Part shown: positions 35,454 to 47,544 of the stretch, piece by piece
How the letters are laid out: each line of letters begins with the position of its first letter
How positions within the stretch are numbered: the first letter of the stretch is position 1
DNA from: Cryptomeria japonica
Taxonomy: Eukaryota > Streptophyta > Pinopsida > Cupressales > Cupressaceae
Direction of reading: 5' to 3'
NCBI RefSeq assembly: GCF_030272615.1
Contig: NC_081406.1
Span: forward strand, 188,030,391 to 188,094,390
Length of the DNA stretch: 64,000 bases
The notes under the pieces: generated by a model
Database searches by the model: none
Told to the model about the DNA's origin: nothing
What the model saw: the letters and a program-made list of their open reading frames with translations, nothing else
Made by a program: the position numbers and the translations under genes

Positions 35454-36532
35454 TGTTGAGGCTAAAGTTGAACTCCAGAGAATTGACCTGAAACTTGTTA
35501 ATCCATCATATAATATAAAAGAAAGCTACAAGAAATATTTAGCTTCAACCAATGAAACAACATTAAATACAAGTAAAAAAAAGAGATTATACCTTCATGA
35601 TTTATGTCTCATTGTGTCCTAACTCCACTGTTCCTAGTTGTAGATGATTTTACTCTTAGACAAGCACAAGTAGATTCCAAGATGGCATATGAAAAATGGA
35701 CTTATAGTTAACTGATACTAAGATATGCATATGCAAATGATTTAAGCTAACATGATATTAAGCTATGAAAGAAATTCTAAAATTGCTAATTGCTTCAAAC
35801 TCAAACTCACAGATGCAAGATAAAGACTCCTAGAATGACTATAAGATTAGCTATTAGTTTCAAAATGGCTTAGGAGATCTCTTTTTATAGATATTTTAGT
35901 GCATGAGCTTAGGTGGCAGAGATCAACGATCATGATCAAATCTTGCAAATTGGATGGCTATGAGCAAGAAGTTGAAGGTTGAGAGAAAAGGGGAAGGAGA
36001 AGACAAGTGTCACTCATCTCACCTTGACTGAGTTGAAGACTTGAGAGGATATATGATAGTTGGAGAAGATTTAGGAATGAGAGGACAAATGAACTCAAGT
36101 CCTCCTAAGATATAGGGTTGTTGGAGAGAATATAGAAGAAAGTTAGGAAATATGTGTACGTACACAATATTTCATTTATTTTGGAAGTTGGAGATAAGTG
36201 GCTAATAAATGATTTTATTTTGTTGAATTAATTTAGCCACATGATGTATGAGTTGGCAAAGAATAAGTGATGTAGAGAATGAAAGGTGAGTTGGAAAAAA
36301 GATTAAATAATTAAGAAATTATTAATGAGACTATAGGATAGTAGATAGAGGAATAATTAAATATTAGATATTTAATTAATTGATTAGAAGAAAAGGATAT
36401 AACAAATTAATTAATAAAATGTTTCAATTAAATAAATTAATCTTTTAAAATTAACTATTTAATAGAAGAATAATTATTAAATAAATATAAAATATTTATT
36501 TAATTGCTCATAGCCATTTTTATGTGTATACA
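35454..36532 (-). repeat. E1 5' LTR
   Basis: This is the uninterrupted LTR, 1079 bp, bounded by TGTTGAGG and GTATACA on the plus strand. A TATA-like sequence (TATAAAAAG on the minus strand) lies near 35880-35890. Comparison with it exposes the S1 insertion in the other copy. Confidence 0.92.
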
Positions 36533-36537
36533 ATATG

Positions 36538-38592
36538 TCATATCAAAGAGACTTGGAAAATCTCTTGTCGACACTCTCCTTCACATTTCTCTTAGGCTTC
36601 TAACTTAATTCTCCAACTATATTGAAGAGACATGGAAATGTCTCTCTTTGATGAGGTCATGTCTCATTGACATGCATTTAACCTTCGTCAACTCTTCAAA
36701 CTTTGCAACTAATCAAAGAGACATCTCAAGATCGATGTGACTAAAAAAGAGTCTCCTTGAAATAGCAGTCTTATCGATATCAACTTCACGGGTCCCATAT
36801 AACTTGTCACTTACCATATCAGTGTGGCAACATCATATCAAGAGATGAGTTTATATCTCTTATAGATAACACATCTCCTATCGATGGACCTTGTCAAAAT
36901 CGTGATCAAAGAGTCATGAGCATGTCACCTCAATGCCCGCTCCACACTCTTGATCGAAAAGACATTCATATTGAAGAGACTGAGATCAACTCATGTCAAA
37001 AGTATAGTGTCTCCTTGACAAGCTTCCACAACACTGTCTTGTCAACACAACTTGCACTGAGAATGCTCCAAATCAAGTGGCAAGACCATGTGAGCTATTT
37101 TCTCACTCACTAACTGTACGTCAGGTTATATAGACAACTAATAGTTTTTCTACACCAATAATGTTGGATAAAGAGCGAAGATATTCATTTCCATGGTCTA
37201 CTCCTATGCATGATCTATTTGTTCTGCCCAAAGGTGCACAACTACAATGTGTTAGTCAACCTCATGGCATCTTAAAGACATCTTTGTTTCTCTTTGTCAT
37301 GTCAATCCATCTCGGTACCGATCCCTTCCTTCAGTACATATCCTTTTGACATCAATGACAAGATTATTAGACCAAAATCTACATTTTTATGATAAGACAT
37401 TGATCCGACTACTCAATATAACTATCTTTTAGACCGTGTTTTGAGACATTGTGATGCAATTGTATCATACCTTAACTAGGCATGTATTTTCTTAGGTTTC
37501 CATAGTTTTAGTCTATATATTCATAATAATATTATGAGTGCTTTAGGACATCCTAAATATATGGATTCTTTGCGCATTGTTGTTACACAATCTGTTAGGT
37601 CTAAACACCGATTACTAGTTCAATAAGATATTTCCTTTGTATCACCAGTTGGTGACTTGTCATTACAGGTAATGATTGTAGAATGGTTGTCTATGGGTCA
37701 TATGTCTTGTTTGGTATTCCGCATTGTTTTGGATGTCAGGTTGTGTTGGGATTAGTCTTTGATAAGTAGGTATGATGGTTGAAGCTGACTGTGTATTTCA
37801 TTTGTTGTAGTGGTTCTTGACCTATTCTACTTGTGTTGGAGAATACTTGGAGGTGTATTACCACTTGTTAAGATCAACTATAATATTGGGTTGATCTACT
37901 ACCCATTTGTTGATGATGTATCATGTTTCGAAGTTGACATGTACCTTGTCACACATTTTACTTACTAGGTCCTATTGAGCTGACCTACTCGATATTTTGG
38001 GATATAAAGATAGATATATATAAGGAAAAATAACCCATTTTATGGTGCACACAGATACTTATCCTGATGGATATGTGAGAGTTGATGGGAAGTTTCATAT
38101 GTTATGAAATATGAGAATAAGATATTAGAACTACATGAAGTGTGAGGAATCAATATGACAAACTATTTTTGGGCTACAGAGAGGACTACACTATCAACAT
38201 TTGAGATGCTTCTTCTGTAGAAATTCATTATAATATTGCAATATTGTATCTTGCTTTGAAGAAGTGATCTTTGGTGTACAAGTCTTTGTATCTTTCTTTA
38301 GGGCAATACGCCTTATCTTGCAAGTCTAGGTGGCAGTGAGCTTCCTTGGGACTGAGCCTAAAATGGACACTATAATATATTTTTATATATATTGTGAGTC
38401 AATCCTAACCATGGTTTTTCCTTCATTGGATTTTCCATGTAAAAATCTTGGTGTTCTTGTGTGATGAATGCTTTATTTTGCTCTTTACTTTTGCATTTTT
38501 GAATTTAATGTTTTAAGTATTAACAAATGGATGAATTTAGTTTATGCTAATTCATCCCCTCCCCCACCTTAGCATCTAAAGTGTGTTCAACA
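36538..38592 (+). repeat. E6 5' LTR or LTR-like sequence with hairpin array
   Basis: The right edge is well set: GTTCAACA at 38592, followed by a Met-type primer site. Near the right end is TTCATCCCCTCCCCCACC, a variant of the copia U5 word. The left edge is unclear. TGTTGGAT at 37162 could be the start, giving 1431 bp. Alternatively the LTR extends left through 36538 and across the E1 insertion into 1-515. The second option is suggested by hairpins in 36546-37046 that resemble those of other copia LTRs here. Confidence 0.55.
36546..37046. repeat. Array of perfect short hairpins
   Basis: Perfect arms include AAGAGA...TCTCTT (36546-36566), AGAGACAT-GGAA-ATGTCTCT (36626-36645), CATGTC-TCATT-GACATG (36658-36674), ACATC...GATGT (36721-36738), AAGAGAT...ATCTCTT (36840-36861) and TTGACAAG...CTTGTCAA (37016-37046). 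The words AGAGAC and GTCTCT recur throughout the region. Confidence 0.65.
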
Positions 38593-38594
38593 AT

Positions 38595-38606
38595 TGGTAT
38601 TAGAGA
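38595..38606 (+). other. E6 primer binding site, tRNA-iMet type
   Basis: TGGTATTAGAGA matches the copia site TGGTATCAGAGC at 10 of 12 positions and follows the LTR end by two bases. Confidence 0.75.
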
Positions 38607-38659
38607 AAGGTTGTCCGAACAACAATCTAACAATTGAGGTAGATCTTGCATTTGAACAC

Positions 38660-39640
38660 ATGGGGTCTAGAGCAGGCCAAAATAAAATGTTTGTTTTGGA
38701 AATAGATTTAAATGCAATGGAAGCTAAAGGATGGGATGTTGATTAAATAGATGAAGATCTAGATATTGAAGAACTTAAAAGTGCTTTTGATGATATGGAT
38801 GATGCTAGAGCTCAATACAAAAATTATCATGCAAACTTAAGAAAGTATAATATGACATAGTCCTTCTGGAGATTCAAGTTGAAGAAGGAAAGAAGACTAT
38901 TGATTTCCTTGAAAGCAATCTATGAATGCACAAAGCTTGAGGAAGAACTTGTCGCATTAAGAAAGAAGTTGAACAATGCAAAAGAACAAATTGAAAAGGG
39001 GTTGAAATTAATAGGTGGTAGGGATTTGCTTCATGTAATGCTTAGTGTTTAGAATCACCCAAGACAAGGGTGGTCTTGGTTTTTGGAAAGGGAGAATTCT
39101 CTAAGCATGATAAAGGGAAAGAAAAAGTACAAGATGAATCTAAAAGGACCGAAGATAACCAAATAAACTTCACTATGTGGAACAAGAAGAAGAATCTCAA
39201 TAGGTCAGTCTATTTGGATTCAGGTACTCTTAATATTTCAATGGTAATTGTTTTTGCTGCAATAATTTTGGACATAGAGGTATTGAATGTAGAAGTAAGA
39301 TGAATTAGAATTATTTTATATTCTCGCGACCTCAACCATTTAATGGTCAATGCTATGCTTGCAACAAATTTGGACATAAAGCCAATGAATGTAGAAGTAG
39401 AATGGTGAGGAATGGTTTCATGAATGAAAAGAATGCTAAGAATGATAAAATTTTCAATGGTTATTGTTATACATGCAACAAATTTGGCCACAAGGCTGTT
39501 GAGGGTAGATCTAATCTCAAGAGTTGAAATGATTTGCAATATGGTCCTACATGTGAAAATTGTAATAAATAAGGACACATTGCTAGAAGTTGTAGGGAAA
39601 AGAATGTAGGGTCCTCTATCTCACTAAAGAAAAATGATGT
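38660..39640 (+). pseudogene. E6 copia-type gag with four zinc-knuckle units
   Basis: A start at 38660 opens MGSRAGQNKMFVLEIDLNAM and continues through acidic IDEDLDIEELKSAFDDMDD with in-frame stops. A heptad-rich segment (LEEELVALRKKLNNAKEQIEK) suggests a coiled coil. After frameshifts, zinc knuckles of the form C-x2-C-x4-H-x4-C follow at about 39249-39290 (CFCCNNFGHRGIEC), 39351-39392 (CYACNKFGHKANEC), 39466-39507 (last Cys changed to Gly) and 39552-39593 (interrupted by a stop). Gag binds element RNA. The copy is inactive. Confidence 0.75.
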
Positions 39641-40206
39641 AGAGAAAGAAAATAAGATTAAGGAATAATGGGTAAAGAAATCCAAAGGTGGTGATGAAAA
39701 GAAAGAGGAAAATGAAACAAATTGTGGATTATACCCCAGGATGGTGTAGATACTTATTTTGGACACTAAGTAGAAATAATATTGTCTAAAGGGGAGCTAT
39801 ATCTATAGAATTATCAAAATCTTGAGAAGCACAAATGTCAAAATGTTCAACATGGTTGTTTAAAAAATATTGACATGATGGTATTATGATATTGAGACAA
39901 TTGATGCAAATTTTGGAGTAGTTGGTTTGCTTGCAGAGGATTGTGAAGACTTTTACACGTCATTGATTGATTGAAGAAGTAAAAAGTTGATAATGATGAA
40001 AATCATTTAATGCAAAACTCTTAGAGTAGATGAGAATTGTATATATGTGATGCTTGGTCATCTTTTGACCTCATTCAATGCATACAAGTGCTTGAGGAGC
40101 TCAAGAGTTATGATTAATTTGCAAGTGTGTGCATTTGCAAACCCTAGGCATCATTTGTCAGGTAATTCTCATTGTATTATTTAAACCTAAAATTTGAAGT
40201 GCGATA
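39641..40206 (+). other. E6 stretch between gag and the second ORF
   Basis: No protease, integrase or RT motif is visible here. The sequence is AT-rich with stops in all frames. It may be a decayed coding region, but nothing can be assigned. Confidence 0.4.
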
Positions 40207-40809
40207 ATGGCCAGCCCTAGAGTTTTGATGTGGTGGACAAACCTTGACATGTTTTCAAGAAGAGAACACACAAATCCAGTGCAAATGATACCATTGGTGC
40301 ATCTCTCAAGTACCCATCAATGTAATTCATATAGAGGATGTGCAAATTTACATTGATTCTCCCATGGATGAATATAACCACATGAAGATAAGTGAATTCA
40401 GGGATGAAAATCTAGTAAATGATCAATTTGTTCTAAAACTTGAGTATGCTAATCTGCATGAAAAGAAACAAGATGTCCAGAGTGGCTATCCTTGGTTCAA
40501 TGAAGAAGAGATGACATAAATTAATATAAGTTGAATCCATGAAGAATTCTTTTGGCTAGATAAACCCCACATGATAACTAAAGATACTGTTAGGGATCTT
40601 TTTGGATTGTGCTCCAATGGAGAGGTTCCTACCTAAAATTTGTAAAAAATAATGAAGTCATGAGATTAACTAGAGCTAAATTCGACAGAGGGCTCTCACA
40701 ATTGATGACATTATTGATTTAGGAGTTAGGTATGCAACTATGGACATCACATATAAACTATACTCTACTAACAGAGAGGGCTCTACATTTGTAACCGTCA
40801 TATATATTG
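40207..40809 (+). pseudogene. E6 second ORF, first part, unrecognised
   Basis: Coding-like sequence starts MASPRVLMWWTNLDMFSRRE. After a frameshift near 40298 it continues as INVIHIEDVQIYIDSPMDEY and LVNDQFVLKLEYANLHEKKQ. Further on come EEFFWLDKPHMITKDTVRDL and, after more shifts, LTIDDIIDLGVRYATMDITY. It has no RT, integrase or transposase motif that I can name. The frame is interrupted at 40809 by S2 and resumes at 45585. From general impression it resembles proteins found in repetitive DNA of mosses and gymnosperms, but I cannot confirm this. Confidence 0.55.
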
Positions 40810-41237
40810 TGTAGTGTCCACCCTCAACTTGACTTGTTTTGACTAGAGTTGACTTTTAATTCATGCGTGATAGACACTATTGGGCATAGGCTATTTCAAA
40901 TGATTTATAGGATGTTGATACTATCATTAATGATTGTGTGATTTATTAGACACTATATGCTTATTATGTGATTGACTATCGAAAGATTATATTGAACATG
41001 TGATTTGATGAGCATAATTGTTGATGGATTTTACATGCCTTACTATAATCGTGAATTATACTAATCATGCACTTGATGATGTTTTTATGTACTAACCATA
41101 TTTAATGATTATCTATGATGAGTTGATCTTATGGTGTGTTTGATTGTTGTATGATTGTCTTCGGGATAGGGACAATTCCACATCACTCATTGTGAGCGGG
41201 ATGTGTCATTGTGACTCTTTAACCCTTGTCTGTTATA

Positions 41238-41264
41238 ATATATATATATATATATATATATGCA
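41238..41264. repeat. (AT)n microsatellite
   Basis: About a dozen AT dinucleotides in a row lie inside S2. Confidence 0.9.
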
Positions 41265-42744
41265 TATGTCGTATCGTTGCTTTGTGGATGCAGGATTTGC
41301 AGGTACCAGACATCGACTCCACCTAGCTCCATAGGTCTGAGCATGTCTTTAAATCCCAATGGTATGTGGTTCGGAGTTGGCACACTTTCCCCTCACATAC
41401 TCTAGATCTAAGTTGTTCACTGTGAGTCGTCAGTGTCTTGGTGCAAGTCGTCATGATAGTTAGTAAGATGGGTTTCTTCTGTGTTGTGAGTATGTTAGTA
41501 TTGGTTGATTATTCCTTTTATGTTGAGATTGACTATTTGATTATTGATGTGAGATTAAATAATTAATGATGTTTATTTTAATTATTTTGATTAATAGCGA
41601 TTTAATTATTTGGTTATCTAATGTTTAATTTAATTTATTGGATTCTTGCCTTTTTGGTTATTTGATTATTTGATATTTAAATGTTTATTTATTTTAATGA
41701 TGATTTAATATTTATTTAATATTTATTGTTTAGCTTATGATGTGTTTTATATTTATTTGTAATTTGACTTTTATTGGTATTTATTTATTTATTTAATCGC
41801 CTATGGTTTAATATTTATTTGGCTTTTAATGTTTATTTGGTTCATTAATTCATTTATGAGCATTTGGTTTATTTAATTTAATTTCCCCATTTGATTTATT
41901 TAATTGTGGCTCATGTTTTATTTATTAGTTTGACTTTTATGTTAGGTGGGTTGTATAAATTCACTTTAAAATAAAATGATAAAACATTCCCACAAAATTG
42001 TAAAAACATGATTTATATTTATCTTACCTACCCTCTTCTTTTATTGGTTGAAATTGAAAAGGGAGGTAAAATTATATTATATGGTGGGGTTGGTAAAATA
42101 TATTATAGATTGGAATATTTTGATTGGCCGAGATTGAGGCTAGGGTTTTTAGTTATTGTTTGTCTTTTTATTTTCTTTCCTATGAAGTTTTCGGGGTTGG
42201 CTCTCCTCTGGAAAAGTTTTTCTCTAGCAAGTTTTCTTCTTGTCTTTGGATTTATTCTTTCATGGTTTTGGCTGGAACTTGGATTGGATTTAGTTTGGCT
42301 TGTGGGAGCTCTTCTTCAGCTTCAATCCATTACTTCAAAGTTGCAGGTTGGAGTTCTTCACTTTGTATTTTTGGTTTCAATGACTTCTCCGTGTATGCTT
42401 GTGTCTGCATTGTTTTGGGTATTGGGCTGAAATAATATTATATGCTATAGTTTTATTATTGTTGAAGGGAAATATTTGGGGAGAACTTTATATTATTTTG
42501 GTTTTGTATAGTTGCTAGAAAATGAGTATTTGGTATTTCTTGTGTATGCCATTCCTGGTTCTGTGAAAACTCTTGTGAAGATATTTGATTAAATCTTGAT
42601 CTATAGTTTGAGATATTTTTTTGTGTGTATCCAAGTTTTCCTTGTTTCTGGGCGTCTCTATTCATATGTTTTTTGTGGCTTTTTGTTAAGTCTGGATTTT
42701 ATTATTTTACCTGAAAGTTTTTGGGATTTCCGTAAGTTTGGCAA

Positions 42745-42970
42745 AAGTGTTGTCTTTTTTCAGCAGAAGCGTTGTCTTTTTTCGGCAGAAGCTCTGTCTG
42801 TCTTTTTGGCAGAAACTCTATCTTTGTTTTTGGCAGAAGCACTGTCTTTTTTCGACTGAAACTCTGTCTGTCTTTTTTTGGCAAAAACTTTGTCTGTCTT
42901 TTTCAGCAGAAACTATGTCTTTGCTTTCAGTAGAAGCGCTGCCTTTTTGGTAGAAGCGTTGTCCTACTGT
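42745..42970. repeat. Imperfect minisatellite inside S2
   Basis: About eight units of roughly 24-30 bp share the words GTCTTTTT, GGCAGAAGC and ACTCTGTCTGTC. Units vary in length and sequence, so it is an old array. Confidence 0.75.
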
Positions 42971-45584
42971 GCAAAAATGCTAATCTGTCTGTGTGTTGTA
43001 TTTTGTGAGTTTTTGGTCATTTTTGAAGTATTTTTCCCGAATGGATTTTTGTACCAGAGGCTGTTTTTAGTTTGTTAATACTTTCCAGATTTGTCTTTTA
43101 TCAGTCTTGATGTATTTTGATGGTTATTGTATATTTATTTCTCTATACCATTGTGGGTGTTTTAGACTCTCTTCCATGTGGATAGGCCATGGATGATTGA
43201 ACTGATTTTTATGCTATTTTGGACTAGCAAGTGAGTAGGCCTTGCTATGATGTTATTCCTTATTTGATGACAACAGTTGATGGCTTGTTATGACTTTGTT
43301 TATTGCGAGCCAAGAGGCTCATTTTGTTATATTGATGTTGTGGTAGCCTTGTTTATGTTGTAAGAATATCTTTGGAAGTTGTTGGTTGCATTGAGTATTG
43401 TTTCCATGTATTTATGTGGTAGAGCCTCTTGTGATGTGTTGTTGGGCCATGTTAGGGGGAGTGGGCTTCCTTGTGATGACCGGGGTCATGAGAGATAGAC
43501 TTGCATGAGGTTCCTTGTAAGGATGCATGAAGTGTAGATCGTCAGGGCACATTGGAGTTTTCCATGATTTGTAAACAAGTGATAACATTGATAATGAATT
43601 AATTGGGATGAGAAATTATAACTCATTTAAACAAGATAATGAATAGTTTTGAGCCTCATGGCTTAGTCCTAGGGAGGATGTTTTAGGATAAGCATGAGAA
43701 GGCCGTGAAGATGGTAAGCTAATCTCCCTTAATCTCTCATAGGTTGAGATGGCTACACATGTCCATCAGGCTAGTGCCACATGTTATTATGTTATTATGT
43801 TATGAAGATGGCATGTGATGACACTCCACTCCTACATGTTTTCCCCCTTTATGATTTATGAATATGCTTATTGGATGCATTTATGTCCTGATGAGTTTTA
43901 TGCCTCTGGGAGTTTATTCTTGTGGCTCTGTGTGAGTTCTTTCTTGAGAGTCCTTGTTGGTTAGTCTCTTTGGTTTTGAGTGTTAGCCTAGATGTAGAGT
44001 GTGTGTTGGGACCTTGTGTCATCTCCTAGCATGGGGGGTGGTTAGTGCTTTTAAACCATTGGGATGTTCCTGTCTTTGAATTCTTCTTGCGTGGATGAGG
44101 ATGCTTCCTTAGATAGTTCATGGATAATAATTGCAGCAAGAATGTAAATGATGGTGTGATTTATGTAATAAAATTCTTATGTAATGGTTGTAAAACAAAT
44201 CATGCCTATGAGAAATGATTATGTTGTTCTAGTTATAGTGATAGCTTTTGGTTATGGTATGTGATTGTAATGATGAACCTTGAGTTGTATTGTAACATAT
44301 TTATATTAAATGAAATGGATGCATGAGATGTGGATAAGTATTGTTGTTTAAAATGAAATAGTGTATTTTGTATTCTTGATGAGCCATGTTAAAAGTAAAT
44401 CGGGTAAATGTTATGATAATGGTATTAGATTTGAAATGATGTCTTTAACTAATGATTTAAGTAGAAGAAATGCTATGTCTTGATAGGATGTATGAGTTTG
44501 AGTAATTTTGGAAGATATCTTAGGACATGTTTATGAGTTGCGATTAATAAATTTGAAATTATAGTATTATACTTCATAGACAGTGATCTAATAGTTGGAT
44601 TGAAATCTTATAATGCTTGGGATGTAATTGAAGGTTCCTTATGAAATATTGTATGGATGTTCTTGGTGAATGAATTGCTAATCTTAATAATGGAAATTAC
44701 TAGTAAGTGTATGGGTAGATGGTAAAATGAATGCTTGTCTTTTAGGAAAGGATTAGAATGTATCATGTGTTATGGTTTAAGATTATGTCTCCATTTGGTG
44801 GATGCTATTAGTTGTTATGGAATTAGGATATTGTATCTTAGTTGTGTTGAGATGAATTCATGTAGTTCTTAATTTGTAATAAGATTATTGTTGGTTAATT
44901 GATGTAGTGTAAGAGATTTCATGAAGATTGAATGGGCTATGGATTAAATGGTTTGTGAGTATTGCCTTATGTACTTTAGGAATCATGATGAAGTAATAAG
45001 TATGCTAGAAGCATAGAATCATAAAGGATTATGTGGAAGTTAATCGTAAATGGAAATTATGTTAATGCAATGTAAGGGTTAATCTTGATATATGAATGGT
45101 GATATCGATAGTCGAAGGTCGGTTAAAGGTAATAGGAACATTTGGACTTGGTGTATAAAATGAATCTAAGTGAAAAGGGAAATATATGTGCATTGAAAGA
45201 TATAATCTCATGTTAAGTGAAAGATTAAGTAGATTGCATATCATGAGTGTTAGGTATTGCTATGATGTATCTATGGGTGTATAATGATTAAGATTATGTG
45301 GTTGATCTAGAAGAAAGTAAATGCTTATTTCTTATGTAGGTAGATTAAGTAATGGCATTGAGATACCCTAGGGAGTTAGTAGTAATGATTTAATGTATTC
45401 CGCTTGCCTAATTGTTTGAATAAGCTTGAGTGATTTACTCTATGTTCATAATAGTTAAATGTTGTTGTGTGCTCGCTGCATTGCTTATGAGATGTCATGT
45501 GTTGTATTGCAAAGAAAAAAAAAATTAAATTAGCGTGTTTTTAGCTATATTTCTCTAGGGTATTTTGGCAGGCATTACATATTG

Positions 45585-47378
45585 CATATCAGAGGTTGAA
45601 GGAGGGTAAGGATATTAACCTATGTGAACTATTGTGATTGTAGTTGATAGAGAATTTGAAAGAATAAAGAATAAAAATATCCATTTTGGTATGGTTCACT
45701 TATCATTTGCTTAATATTTTATTTCTTAATAGAGTTGCCTAATAGAAATAACTTAGTCTCAGTTGGTTCACAAATAAGATTGTAATTTTCAAAAAATGAA
45801 AGCTAGTGATTTTTCTTCTTGGGGCTATATTAAAACTTTCCAAGATGAGATACAAGATACCAGCTGTAGTGGAGACATATATAGAGGTGATTGCATTTAT
45901 GGTGGATAAGGATAACTGTTACATGGAGGCTATTGAGCCTAGGACAAACATGGTTTCCCAAATTACCTTATGAGGTCTCACGACCTGAATGTATGACATA
46001 TGCAAATGTGTTACTTTAGAATCCTATTGACTCGAATGAAAAAAGTTTTGGTAGCTATGATGAAATAACAAACACCTTGATTAAGAAGAATGCAAATGAA
46101 AATTTTAAAAAGATAAAAAGGATTTAGAAAAGAAGTTTGGTCAGAACTCTATAAAGGCATTAGCTGATACATCACAAGCACAACTTGGACAAAGGATGTC
46201 TAGATGGTCTAATGCTACCATTGCCTCATTTCCTACACCTTTTGTAACCACCTCTCAAAGAAAATAAAGGTATGATACTGTTATTTTGGAGCAATGTACG
46301 TCTCCGATAGAAAAAAAATAAAGAAAGAAGCAAAAGGAAAATAGAGAGAGGATATAAGTTGTAAATATTGAAGAAGAACAAATGAAGGCATTTGAGTGGA
46401 TAAAAAGGTAAAATAAAACTATGGAAAGAGAAGTTGATGGAAGTTTTAAAAGAAGATATTTAGAAAAAGAAAAATGGAATTGAAAAGAAGACCACACAAA
46501 GTGAAGAAAAAGACTCTTCAATGAGAAAGGATAAAGGAAAAGGGAAACTAACAAAAGAACCTAAGAAATCAAAGAAAAATCCTTGGGAGTATCATGAGAA
46601 AGATCCTTTTAGTCTGGATGCCATATTGAATGCTATAGAATGTCACCATACATTGAAGAATACTACCGTTGATTTGTACCCAGATGTGACAAAATACAAG
46701 GAGATTATAGAGAAAGCAATAATAATATATTTAATGAAGCATAACTATACATTAAGTGATATCATAGATTAAATTTTGGAGTCTTATAGACACCTTGTTG
46801 AAAAAGAGAAATGAGGTTTTTAAGTTAGAAGCAAGAATGAGGGAGCAAGCTGTCAAACAAAGTGGTACCACTCTAACTAAAGAAGAGATAACCAAATTGA
46901 CATTGATATAGTCATAGAAACTAAGAACAAAATAGAGGATTAATACCTTAATGACTAAGAAAATGATGAAGTACAAAAGAGACTAAGAACTCACATCATG
47001 AATTCTAAAGGAAATCAAAGGAGGTACACTTACAAAAGCACAAGTAACTATAGGGGAGATTGGTCTAGAAGATATTGTTGGCGAGTTTACTAATAAATAT
47101 GATATTCCCATGATGGAGACTTCCCGTCTGAAGAAGTTTGGTAATAATAATTTGGAGACAGAGAAAGGAAATGAGGAGAGTGTCCTTGCTACAAATAATA
47201 CAAATCAAAGTGTTGAGCAAAATGTTCTAAAGAACAGTGAGAATGTGGAAATGACTAGTGTTGAAGAGAATGTTGAAGAAGGTGAAAAGGAGAAGGATGA
47301 TGTAATGAAAATTGATACAAAAGAGGAGGAAGAATTTTCTCTTGAGAAAATTCAAGATAATACAAGAAATGTTTAAGA
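45585..47378 (+). pseudogene. E6 second ORF, continuation, unrecognised
   Basis: The frame cut at 40809 resumes here, with a Lys-rich stretch and then YGSLIICLIFYFLN. Broken coding follows: KKDLEKKFGQNSIKALADTS and SRWSNATIASFPTPFVTT near 46130-46260. Then 46521-46772 reads WEYHEKDPFSLDAILNAIEC, ending in a hydrophobic-charged block. The last open part, 47110-47376, is very acidic (Glu, Asp and Asn-rich). No catalytic motif is recognisable. E7 inserted at 47545, soon after its end. Confidence 0.5.
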
Positions 47379-47544
47379 TGTTTCTGCACAGACAGACAAG
47401 AAGCAAGATGTTGCTTCCAATGGTGCAAATAGTGACGAGGGATGTTTTGATTATGTTAAAGATCTATTAGATCCTCAAATATAATTTGAGCTATTTGTGA
47501 CCGCAATTGTTGACGATACCATTTCATGTGGAGAAAGTTGATCT

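Larger units (their letters stand above)
516..36532 (-). mobile_element. E1: Tat-like Ty3/gypsy LTR retrotransposon, decayed and heavily nested
   Basis: Both LTRs are present (516-1444 plus 5040-5227, and 35454-36532), with TG...CA ends on the element strand. The flanking 5-bp target duplication is GTATG at 511-515 and ATATG at 36533-36537, a 4/5 match. A tRNA-Lys-type primer site lies beside the 5' LTR and a polypurine tract beside the 3' LTR. In element order the internal region holds gag, protease, a G-patch segment, RT, RNase H, a second RNase H and integrase. Domain order and the dual RNase H are typical of plant Tat lineages. Five insertions bring the span to about 36 kb; without them it would be roughly 16 kb. 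Many stops and frameshifts make it non-functional. Confidence 0.9.
40810..45579. mobile_element. S2: 4.8-kb non-coding TG...CA unit, probably a giant solo LTR
   Basis: The unit begins TGTAGTGTCC and ends GGCATTACA, with a perfect target duplication TATTG at 40805-40809 and 45580-45584. The interrupted ORF continues across it. At 4770 bp it shows no repeated ends inside and no retroelement domain. Short ORFs at 42008-42435 are Leu/Phe-rich without known motifs. It contains an (AT)n run and a minisatellite. A solo LTR of a family with very long LTRs is the simplest reading. A large non-autonomous element is the alternative. Confidence 0.8.

Noticed and set aside
42008-42435. Two overlapping hydrophobic ORFs in S2
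   Set aside because: Overlap in different frames, Leu/Phe bias from T-rich DNA, no domain, and inside a non-coding insertion.
46255-46554. Minus-strand hydrophobic ORF
   Set aside because: Shadow of the Lys-rich plus-strand ORF of E6.
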